NCBI GenBank assembly: GCA_964467615.1
Contig: CAYXRK010000127.1
Span: forward strand, 1 to 13,734
Source: CAYXRK01 sp964467615
GTDB taxonomy: Bacteria > Hydrogenedentota > Hydrogenedentia > Hydrogenedentales > GCA-2746185
Length of the DNA: 13,734 bases
Direction of reading: 5' to 3'
Under the pieces are notes generated by a model. That model worked only from the letters and a program-made list of their open reading frames with translations, was not told the DNA's origin and searched no databases. Shown one piece after another: positions 1 through 5,422 of this stretch; the first letter of the stretch is position 1, and each line of letters opens with the position of its first letter. Position numbers and translations under genes: made by a program.

Positions 1-24
1 GCCGCCTTTGGATCGTCAGATAAT

Positions 25-435
25 TTAGCGCGAATAGCCGCCGACGCGGGCCATCTTGCGGATCGTCAAGGGCGCCTTGAGCACGCCTGAGGTGAAGGCC
101 TTCCGCATTTCGCCGAGGTGCGGCGTCGTGCCGTGGGCCGCGAGTGTCGCGGCGTCCTTGTAGACTTCGTAGAAAAAGACTTTCGATTCGGTCTCTTCGG
201 TGAGGTGCGCGATGTAGGCGAGAACGCCGGGTTCATTTTCTTCCACGGCGCTCGTCAGCGTCTTGAGTAGAGTGACTACCTCGTCCTTCTTCGCCGGATC
301 AAAGCCCAGTTCGGCCGTCTGATAGAGGGCGTCCTTTTCTTCCGCGAACGCCGGGCGCACAAAGCCAATCGCCGACGCGGTCGCCACGATGGCCGCTCCC
401 GCCGTCAAGAATTCCTTACGTGTAACTTCGCTCAT
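25..435 (-). CDS. Exported ABM-domain (YgiN-like) putative quinol monooxygenase
   Basis: A 136-residue protein. Residues about 37-130 look like an antibiotic biosynthesis monooxygenase (ABM, PF03992) dimeric ferredoxin-like domain of the YgiN/putative quinol monooxygenase type: the EPGVLAY stretch, then FFYEVYKDAATLAAHG and TPH are typical. Such domains oxidise quinones or other small aromatics without a bound cofactor; the substrate here is unknown. The N-terminus (TRKEFL, hydrophobic stretch, AFA before EEK) is a Tat-like signal, but it carries Arg-Lys rather than Arg-Arg. I chose the ATG at 435 because an AGGAG-type ribosome site lies about 9 bases upstream and the signal peptide starts cleanly there. 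An in-frame start at 543 would add 36 residues ahead of the signal and touch the upstream stop. It lies 104 bases downstream of the amidohydrolase gene on the same strand. Family assignment is fairly sure; function is not. Confidence 0.82.
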   Translation of the reverse strand: MSEVTRKEFLTAGAAIVATASAIGFVRPAFAEEKDALYQTAELGFDPAKKDEVVTLLKTLTSAVEENEPGVLAYIAHLTEETESKVFFYEVYKDAATLAAHGTTPHLGEMRKAFTSGVLKAPLTIRKMARVGGYSR

Positions 436-539
436 ATGGTGCTGCTCCTTTGGTGGTCGCGTCGAATCGCCCGCGAAAACGAAGGCGCAATCATGCCATG
501 CAACCCGATGAATCGGCAACGCTACGGATGGCAGCGCGG

Positions 540-1931
540 TCACTCGAGCTTAGCGGCCTCGCGGGCCGCGATCTCCAGGAGTTTGTCCGCCTCGGCGCGA
601 TCAATCCATTTCCCGTTCGCAAACACTCCCTTAATCGCCGAGGTATTGTGGATGTCGTCAAGCGGATTTTTCTCAACGAGCAAGAAATCCGCCGCGAATC
701 CTGATTTGATCAAGCCATACGTATCGCCTTGACCTGAGAATTCCGCGGGGACTCGCGTCGCCGCGTCTAAGGCCTGGGCCGGAGTAAGTCCGATGTCCGA
801 AACGAACAACGCCAACTCGTCATGCACGCCGAATCCCGGATACACGAGCGGCCCGCCGAGATCGGTGCCGGTCATCAGGCGCACGCCTGCGTCATGCATT
901 TGGTGGAAAAGCGCTGCGTTGCGGCGATGAATCCCCGCGTAGTCCGGCTTGACCTGTTCCTGCGCCTTCATGTCCATTTGTTGGGTCCAAAAATGAACGA
1001 GCTTCGCGGAGACGTACTTTCGCCGTGGGTCCTTTGTCCCCTCCGTGTCGGCAAGGGCTGCCCGCACTTCTTCGTCGGGCGTCAACCGAAACCCGACGCC
1101 GGAGACGAGCGTCGGCACGAAGTGTGTCCCAAACTTGACGAACTGCTTGATAGCCGCAACATGATCATCGGGCAACGGTTTGATGCCAGGGGAATCGATG
1201 TAATGTTCGAAGCTGGCTTGCCCAGCCGCGGCGGCTTCTAAAATGCTGATCGTGGGCGGCGGAGCGTGGCCGACGAGCGCAAGATGGTGTTCCCGCGCGG
1301 CTTTCGCGATGGCGAGATAGATCTCGCGTGAGCCGACGGTGCGTATCTTTAGAAAGTCGACGCCCATTGCCGCGAGCCCGGCGACGGCGGGCGCGGCCTC
1401 CTCGGGCGATGCGACGGGGACGCGTGTCTCGAGTTCTTCGGCGCTCATCGTCTTCGCCAGCCGCGCGACGAATTGGGCGCTTTCGAGGATCGGGCCGGAC
1501 GTTCTAATCATGGGCCCGACACGGCCGCCTTGGGCGATGTCCTCGCGTAGCGCGTTGGTTTCTTCGAACACGCTGCCCATGTCGCGCACATGGGTAACGC
1601 CCTCGGCAACAAAGACCGGCAATGCGTATGCCATCTCTTGTCCGAGATGGACGTGCATGTCCCACAAACCGGGGAGCGCGAACGCGCCTCCGGGATCCAC
1701 TTCGGTCGCGCCGGACGGTTTCGGAACTTCCGCCTCAGATCCAACGGATTCGATATGTCCGTCGCGAACCAGAATCGACTGGCCAGGGATTACCTTCGCG
1801 CCCTGGCAATCGACGATGTTCACGTTTCGGAAAACGTAGGCGGATTGTGCCCAAGCCAACTGGCAGCAGAAAAACGATTCCGCTGCGAGAACTGCGCAGA
1901 AGACAACGCTTGACCGTTTCGTCTGAATCAT
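540..1931 (-). CDS. Secreted metal-dependent amidohydrolase (imidazolonepropionase-like family)
   Basis: A 463-residue amidohydrolase-superfamily enzyme. Residues 1-29 form a Sec-type signal peptide ending AWA before QS, so the enzyme probably acts in the periplasm or outside. An N-terminal beta-sandwich segment (about 32-85) leads into the TIM barrel. Metal ligands are visible: H93 and H95 in DMHVHLG, a likely carbamylated K195 in FLKIR, H222 in VGHAPP, H243 in FEHYID, and the catalytic D357 in TGTDLGG. Most relatives in this COG1228-type group are cyclic imidase, dipeptidase or prolidase-like hydrolases; the substrate cannot be read from sequence. I chose the ATG at 1931 because it starts the signal peptide. 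The longer frame from a TTG at 1973 would add 14 unlikely residues. The stop is TGA. It follows the HicB-like gene by 89 bases on the same strand and precedes the ABM gene. Confidence 0.88.
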   Translation of the reverse strand: MIQTKRSSVVFCAVLAAESFFCCQLAWAQSAYVFRNVNIVDCQGAKVIPGQSILVRDGHIESVGSEAEVPKPSGATEVDPGGAFALPGLWDMHVHLGQEMAYALPVFVAEGVTHVRDMGSVFEETNALREDIAQGGRVGPMIRTSGPILESAQFVARLAKTMSAEELETRVPVASPEEAAPAVAGLAAMGVDFLKIRTVGSREIYLAIAKAAREHHLALVGHAPPPTISILEAAAAGQASFEHYIDSPGIKPLPDDHVAAIKQFVKFGTHFVPTLVSGVGFRLTPDEEVRAALADTEGTKDPRRKYVSAKLVHFWTQQMDMKAQEQVKPDYAGIHRRNAALFHQMHDAGVRLMTGTDLGGPLVYPGFGVHDELALFVSDIGLTPAQALDAATRVPAEFSGQGDTYGLIKSGFAADFLLVEKNPLDDIHNTSAIKGVFANGKWIDRAEADKLLEIAAREAAKLE

Positions 1932-1977
1932 GAGCGTCTCGGTAGTCGACAACGAACAAAATCGTATCGACAAGACG

Positions 1978-1997
1978 AACCTTTGCCGCGAAAGGTT
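1978..1997 (-). promoter_or_regulatory. Small hairpin between hicB-like gene and amidohydrolase
   Basis: AACCTTT (1978-1984) and AAAGGTT (1991-1997) form a perfect 7-bp stem with a 6-base loop, 24 bases past the stop of the HicB-like gene and 47 bases before the amidohydrolase start. No U-tract follows it on the minus strand, so I read it as a possible mRNA processing or attenuation element rather than an intrinsic terminator. Seen directly; the role is inference. Confidence 0.3.
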
Positions 1998-2020
1998 GCC
2001 TTCAGACCGCCGAACGGGCG

Positions 2021-2421
2021 TTAACGACCCGCCTCAACGGGCTGGTTTTCGATGTGTATCGTTGGGTTGTCGACACGCGGTGGAACCGGGAGGCCGCATT
2101 CCTGAAGAATGAGCACATGCTCGCGCATCCCGTGGCGGGCTTTGTAGATGCAATCCTCGATCGAGTTGCCTACCCCGGTAAAGCCTTCGAGTTCGACCGA
2201 ATAGAAACCGAAGAACTCGGGATCATCGGTCGCTTCGATGACGAGNNNNNNNNNNNNNNNNNNNNNNNNNNNNNNNNNNNNNNNNNNNNNNNNNNNNNNN
2301 NNNNNNNNNNNNNNNNNNNNNNNNNNNNNNNNNNNNNNNNNNNNNGTTCGACCGAATAGAAACCGAAGAACTCGGGATCATCGGTCGCTTCGATGACGAG
2401 CGAATAGGGGAGATCAATCAT
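2021..2421 (-). CDS. HicB-like antitoxin family protein (interrupted by N gap; 81 aa when repaired)
   Basis: As written, the frame runs into 100 Ns. Collapsing the identical 55-bp copies on both sides of the gap gives one uninterrupted 81-codon frame from ATG at 2421 to TAA at 2021. The repaired protein has the HicB layout. It starts LPYSLVIEATDD, continues FFGFYSVELEGFTGVGNSIE (the usual Gly-rich turn), then has a helix with KARHGMREHVLILQECGLPV and ends PPRVDNPTIHIE. HicB proteins fold like a degraded RNase H and neutralise HicA mRNA interferases. No HicA-like frame lies on either side: 50 bases separate it from the oxidoreductase gene upstream and 89 from the amidohydrolase downstream. It has no DNA-binding domain, so it resembles the short HicB form. 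It is probably co-transcribed with the oxidoreductase gene. The family call is good; whether it is a working antitoxin is unknown. Confidence 0.75.
2191..2245 (+). repeat. Left copy of 55-bp exact direct repeat abutting the N gap
   Basis: Begins GTTCGACCGAATAG and ends GATGACGAG directly against the first N. It is identical over all 55 bases to 2346-2400. A length of 55 matches a common de Bruijn k-mer size, which fits two contigs that end on the same graph node. I interpret it as an assembly overlap and not a biological repeat. Confidence 0.88.
2246..2345. other. 100-N scaffold gap, probably zero real length
   Basis: Exactly 100 Ns, the conventional placeholder for a gap of unknown size. 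The last 55 bases before it (2191-2245) are identical to the first 55 after it (2346-2400), so the two contig ends overlap and no sequence is likely to be missing. The true locus is probably 155 bases shorter than shown. Confidence 0.9.
2346..2400 (+). repeat. Right copy of 55-bp exact direct repeat abutting the N gap
   Basis: Starts immediately after the last N and repeats 2191-2245 base for base. The sequence after it (2401-2421) supplies the first seven codons of the HicB-like frame. Joining the right copy to the sequence left of 2191 keeps the frame open, which supports overlap rather than duplication. Confidence 0.88.
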
Positions 2422-2471
2422 TCTTGATTCCGGCGCGTTTCAACGCTGGGGATTCACCGATCCTGCGTGCG

Positions 2472-3764
2472 CTATACGAACGTCCCCTGGCCGGGCACGG
2501 CTATCGGGTTCGCTGCGTGGCCGGACCATTCCAATTTTTCCGGCACTAGATTTAGTGTCGAGTTGAGGACTTGTTCGCGGGTGACGGTCTGGCCCGAGTA
2601 GGCGGCGATCCTGCCCATGATCGCCATCAGTGTGCTGTTGCACATGAATTCGCCGTTGTTGATGGTCTTGCCATCGCGGATCGCCGCGAACAATTCGTTG
2701 TGCTCGTTCTGGTACATGTCGTCGGGACCTTCGGGCTTGTGCTCCCACTTCGAACCGCCCGCGTCGATCCAGTGATCTTGGATATTCGATTTGCCCTTCG
2801 TTCCATAGACAAAATCGGAAACGTCCGTCGCCGCGCCGCCCCACTGCCTGCACGAACTGAAGCAGCGCACGCCGTTTTCCCATTCGTAGACGGTGTTGAA
2901 ATGGTCGTAGATGTTTCCGTACATCGCTTCCGTGCGTACGGTGCGGCCACCGCTCGCTGTGGCCTTAGCCGGGTATACGTCGCCCATTGCCCACGCGATC
3001 TTGTCGAGACTGTGGATGTGCTGCTCGTTGATGTGATCGCCGCTGAGCCAATCGAAGTACAACCAGTTGCGGACCTGATATTCCATCTCGCTCCATTTGG
3101 GATCGTTGCCGCGATGCCACAAGGAGCCAGTGTTGTAGGTCGTTTGCATTGCGATGATTTCGCCCAAGGCGCCGTCTTGGATACGCTTGATCGTGTCGCG
3201 CTTCGCATGCTGATAGCGATAACAGAGACCCGATACGATGTTCACGTTCTTGTCTTTCGCCAGCTTCGTCGTTTCCAATACCGATCGGACGCCGGGGCCA
3301 TCCACCGCGATGGGCTTTTCGCAGAAAACATGTTTACCCGCCTCGACCGCGGCGCAAATATGCGCGGGACGAAAAGCCGGTGTCGCCGCCAGTAGGACCA
3401 CATCGCAAGTTTCAATGACGCCCTTGTAGGCGTCGAACCCTGTGAACTTGTGGTCTTCGTCCACGTCAACCCGATCCGCGACGGGCGATTTCTTAAGGTT
3501 CACGAGTGACGAATCGAGGTGATCGCGAAACGTATCTGCCAACGCTACAAGCTTGGTGTTCGGGTCCGCGGTCAGCGCCTGCACCGCCGCGCCCGTGCCC
3601 CGCCCGCCACAACCGACGAGACCAATCTTCAGCGTCTCGCGATTGTCCGCGCGTACCGTCCGCGATGTGCCCACCAACGCGGTCGCGGCGACAACGGCAG
3701 CACCCGCGTCCCGAATAAAGTCTCGGCGCGAGGCGCTTCCAGTAGAACCGTTCTCTCGAACCAT
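2472..3764 (-). CDS. Tat-exported Gfo/Idh/MocA family oxidoreductase
   Basis: A 430-residue NAD(P)-dependent sugar or cyclitol oxidoreductase of the Gfo/Idh/MocA family. Residues 12-40 are a Tat signal (SRRDFIRDAG, twin Arg at 13-14, then a hydrophobic stretch), as expected for an enzyme exported folded with its nucleotide. The Rossmann glycine motif GLVGCGGRGTG is at 48-58, HVFCEKPIAVDGPGV (the family EKP motif) at 145-159, and the substrate-domain block WLSGDHINEQHIHSLD follows. This exported type is common in Planctomycetota and Verrucomicrobiota, usually tied to breakdown of glycans or inositols; the substrate is unknown. The ATG at 3764 has a strong AAGGAG site about 9 bases upstream. 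That site overlaps the region just after the TAA of the XRE-like gene only 14 bases away, which suggests coupled expression. The HicB-like gene follows after 50 bases. Confidence 0.92.
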   Translation of the reverse strand: MVRENGSTGSASRRDFIRDAGAAVVAATALVGTSRTVRADNRETLKIGLVGCGGRGTGAAVQALTADPNTKLVALADTFRDHLDSSLVNLKKSPVADRVDVDEDHKFTGFDAYKGVIETCDVVLLAATPAFRPAHICAAVEAGKHVFCEKPIAVDGPGVRSVLETTKLAKDKNVNIVSGLCYRYQHAKRDTIKRIQDGALGEIIAMQTTYNTGSLWHRGNDPKWSEMEYQVRNWLYFDWLSGDHINEQHIHSLDKIAWAMGDVYPAKATASGGRTVRTEAMYGNIYDHFNTVYEWENGVRCFSSCRQWGGAATDVSDFVYGTKGKSNIQDHWIDAGGSKWEHKPEGPDDMYQNEHNELFAAIRDGKTINNGEFMCNSTLMAIMGRIAAYSGQTVTREQVLNSTLNLVPEKLEWSGHAANPIAVPGQGTFV

Positions 3765-3778
3765 TACGGCACTCCTTC

Positions 3779-3997
3779 TTAGATACGTAATCCTTGTTTT
3801 CGCTCTACGAATTCGATACGGATAGCTCTGTCCAATGCGTCCGCAATTCTGCGTAACATGGCCAGCGAGTGTCCGTCATAGTCCGCGCTCTCGAGGCGAG
3901 ACACTACAGACGAACTCGTCCCGACCTGATCTGCGAGTTGCTTTTGGGTCAGCCCTTTCGCCTTCCGCAGTTCATAAATCTGTTCCGCAATGTACAC
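3779..3997 (-). CDS. XRE/HigA-like helix-turn-helix antitoxin-type regulator (restart or 3' part of a broken frame)
   Basis: The open part encodes 72 residues from a GTG at 3997: YIAEQIYELRKAKGLTQKQL, then ADQVGTSSSVVSRLESADYD, then GHSLAMLRRIADALDRAIRI. This is a complete XRE (Cro/C1) helix-turn-helix of the kind found in HigA/RelB-type antitoxins. The same frame extends upstream without change of register through 18 family-like codons (FYKGDPRRQRSLDDEWDN) to a TGA at 4052-4054, and beyond it to an ATG at 4099. Family members are normally about 100 residues and include that upstream part. The GTG has only a weak ribosome site. So either the gene is a pseudogene, a shortened regulator is made by internal initiation, or the TGA is a sequence error. 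No HigB/RelE-like toxin frame is adjacent. The stop TAA lies 14 bases before the exported oxidoreductase gene, so both probably share a transcript. Confidence 0.7.
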   Translation of the reverse strand: MYIAEQIYELRKAKGLTQKQLADQVGTSSSVVSRLESADYDGHSLAMLRRIADALDRAIRIEFVERKQGLRI

Positions 3998-4051
3998 ATT
4001 GTCCCATTCGTCATCGAGAGATCGCTGACGACGAGGATCGCCTTTGTAGAA

Positions 4052-4099
4052 TCAGTTGGAGATTATCTCAAGGGCATCGGTAGTTTTTTTAGCGCTCAT
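4052..4099 (-). pseudogene. 5' fragment of the XRE/HigA-like gene ending at in-frame TGA
   Basis: From ATG 4099 the frame reads MSAKKTTDALEIISN and then TGA (4052-4054), after which the same frame continues into the helix-turn-helix protein. An AAGG ribosome site lies at 4107-4110. This N-terminal sequence, followed by a residue (usually Arg) and FYKGDP, is what the family normally shows. The stop is best explained as a CGA-to-TGA change at codon 16. Full interrupted gene: 3779-4099, 106 codons plus stop. The family start is recalled from known relatives and not searched. Confidence 0.62.
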
Positions 4100-4109
4100 A
4101 CTTCAGCCT

Positions 4110-4138
4110 TTGCCGAAAACGACGCGCGTTTTCGGCAA
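4110..4138 (-). promoter_or_regulatory. 11-bp perfect inverted repeat, likely operator of the XRE-like gene
   Basis: TTGCCGAAAAC (4110-4120) and GTTTTCGGCAA (4128-4138) are exact inverted copies around a 7-base spacer. The repeat sits between the predicted transcription start (about 4143) and the ATG at 4099. That is the usual place for an operator bound by a dimeric XRE antitoxin. In RNA it would also form a stable hairpin touching the ribosome site. No U-tract follows, so it is not a classic terminator. Confidence 0.6.
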
Positions 4139-4149
4139 GCGTAGCTCCC

Positions 4150-4178
4150 ATTGTCGCGCACTTGCTCTCTATTTTCAA
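4150..4178 (-). promoter_or_regulatory. Sigma70-like promoter for the XRE-like/oxidoreductase unit
   Basis: On the minus strand a -35 TTGAAA (4178-4173), a 17-base spacer and a -10 GACAAT (4155-4150) match consensus at 5/6 and 4/6. The predicted start near 4143 falls directly at the edge of the 11-bp palindrome, as in autoregulated antitoxin operons. Confidence 0.45.
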
Positions 4179-4186
4179 TTTACGAT

Positions 4187-4202
4187 GGATCTCGCGAGAT
4201 CC
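4187..4202 (-). promoter_or_regulatory. 16-bp perfect palindrome just after the AICAR formyltransferase stop
   Basis: GGATCTCGCGAGATCC reads the same on both strands, 8 bases past the TGA at 4211. It can form a 6-bp stem with a CGCG loop in the mRNA. The sequence after it is A-rich rather than U-rich on the transcript, so it is at best a weak 3'-end hairpin. It could also be a protein-binding palindrome upstream of the XRE promoter. Confidence 0.35.
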
Positions 4203-4210
4203 GTCGATGC

Positions 4211-5326
4211 TCAGTGATGGCTAAAACACCGCTCCATCGAGAACACCATCGCCGTGTTCGACTCATTGCAGGAAACGATCGCGTCGTAGTCGTTTACCGA
4301 GCCGCCGGGCTGGACGATAGCGGTGATCCCTTCCTTCGTCGCGGCCTCGACGGCGTCCCGAAACGGAAAGAACCCATCCGACGACATGACCGCGCCTTGC
4401 AGCGTTTCCGTGCCGGAGTATTTCTTCTTGGCCTTGTGTATGGCTTGCTCGACGGCGCCGACCCGATCCTGCTCGCCGGTCCCCACCGCGAGAGTCTGCC
4501 CGTTCTTCACGATGACCACGCCGTTCGACCGCACGTGAATGTTCACGTACCACGCGAAAAGGAGGTCGGCGAGTTCGCGCGCATCAGGCTTTCGCGCGAT
4601 TTCGATGTGGCCCTTTTTCTCGTGCTCGTTGTAGGCCGGGACCAAATCTTCGACCGACTTAACGCGGGACAGATAAGGCATGGCGACGACTATCGATCCA
4701 TCGTCGAACACCTTCATTTCGCGTACGTCCGTGCCATCCTCGACATACTTGGGAAGTTTGTCGAAGCTTGGAAGTTTGACGATGCGAATTTCCTTGTTGC
4801 GGCGAAACGTCTCGAAGCCGTTGAACACCTTGAGCGCCTCGGGAAAGTAGCCCGGCGCCGCGACACCTTCCACGATCGTTTGCATGATCTCTGTGGCCGT
4901 CGCGTCATCGACTTCGCGGTTGAACACGACGACCGATCCAAAGGCCGCCTGCGAGTCCGCGTCACGGGCTCGCGTATAGACGTCACGCAACGTCATGCCG
5001 TTCATTTGCATGGCGGCCCCGGATGGATTGCAATGCTTCATCACTGCGCATGCGGGCCGGTCGATGTACTTGAGAATCCCCACCGCGTGGTGCATGTCCT
5101 CGATATTGGTCTGCGATAGTCCACTCTTGCCGGTCTTGAGGACCTCGTGCGCGCCCAAGACGCAGTCGCCCTCGACCGGCCGATAGAACGCCGCAGGTTG
5201 GTGCGGGTTCGTGCCGTAGCGCAAGTCCTCGACTTTCGTGTACTTCCGTCCAGCCACTTCCAACGTCGCGGGAAAATCCCCAACGTTTTTCGAGCGGTAC
5301 ATCTGTTTCAGGTCGCGTTCGGACAT
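4211..5326 (-). CDS. purH: Stand-alone AICAR formyltransferase (PurH C-terminal domain type)
   Basis: A 371-residue phosphoribosylaminoimidazolecarboxamide (AICAR) formyltransferase, which uses 10-formyl-tetrahydrofolate to make FAICAR in purine synthesis. Visible family motifs are RYGTNPHQ (36-43), the catalytic KHCNPSG (97-103), DADSQAAFGSVV (122-133), SSDGFFPFRDA and VQPGGSVNDYDAI near the C-terminus. Bifunctional PurH is about 520 residues with an N-terminal IMP cyclohydrolase (MGS-like) domain. That domain is absent here and no frame next door supplies it, so cyclisation must be encoded elsewhere. Stand-alone forms of this enzyme are known. The symbol purH is the usual one but implies only half the activity. 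I chose ATG 5326 because of the GAGGGGG ribosome site just upstream; an in-frame start at 5413 would run through the promoter. It is preceded by its own promoter and followed by the XRE-like gene. Confidence 0.9.
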   Translation of the reverse strand: MSERDLKQMYRSKNVGDFPATLEVAGRKYTKVEDLRYGTNPHQPAAFYRPVEGDCVLGAHEVLKTGKSGLSQTNIEDMHHAVGILKYIDRPACAVMKHCNPSGAAMQMNGMTLRDVYTRARDADSQAAFGSVVVFNREVDDATATEIMQTIVEGVAAPGYFPEALKVFNGFETFRRNKEIRIVKLPSFDKLPKYVEDGTDVREMKVFDDGSIVVAMPYLSRVKSVEDLVPAYNEHEKKGHIEIARKPDARELADLLFAWYVNIHVRSNGVVIVKNGQTLAVGTGEQDRVGAVEQAIHKAKKKYSGTETLQGAVMSSDGFFPFRDAVEAATKEGITAIVQPGGSVNDYDAIVSCNESNTAMVFSMERCFSHH

Positions 5327-5365
5327 GCTTCCCCCTCGTTCGATACCATTTGCGGCAGACGCGCG

Positions 5366-5394
5366 AGTATAAGTTCGCGGCCCCGGCGCTACAA
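5366..5394 (-). promoter_or_regulatory. Sigma70-like promoter for the AICAR formyltransferase gene
   Basis: On the minus strand, -35 TTGTAG (5394-5389), 17-base spacer, -10 TATACT (5371-5366). The -10 is 5/6 to consensus and the -35 only 3/6. The predicted start near 5359 leaves a leader of about 33 bases before ATG 5326. Confidence 0.42.
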
Positions 5395-5422
5395 GATACG
5401 GGGCAACTCCCAAGACCCAGCG

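Noticed and set aside
2191..2400. 55-bp direct repeat as a target-site duplication or insertion of a mobile element
   Set aside because: Target duplications are much shorter. The spacer is exactly 100 Ns and the two copies touch it on both sides, which is the pattern of a scaffolding overlap.
2627..3395. Overlapping frames on both strands inside the Gfo/Idh/MocA gene (274 codons plus, 193 codons minus)
   Set aside because: They are shadows of the main frame, which has a signal peptide, Rossmann motif, EKP motif and a good ribosome site.
4052..4054. TGA in the XRE-like gene as selenocysteine or a reassigned codon
   Set aside because: TGA ends the amidohydrolase, AICAR formyltransferase, GT9 and CgeB-like genes normally. 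A selenocysteine in the N-terminal arm of an antitoxin has no precedent I know, and homologous positions are expected to be Arg.
4187..4202. Perfect palindrome after the AICAR formyltransferase as an intrinsic terminator
   Set aside because: The following minus-strand sequence is A-rich with no U-tract, so it was listed only as a palindrome or hairpin.
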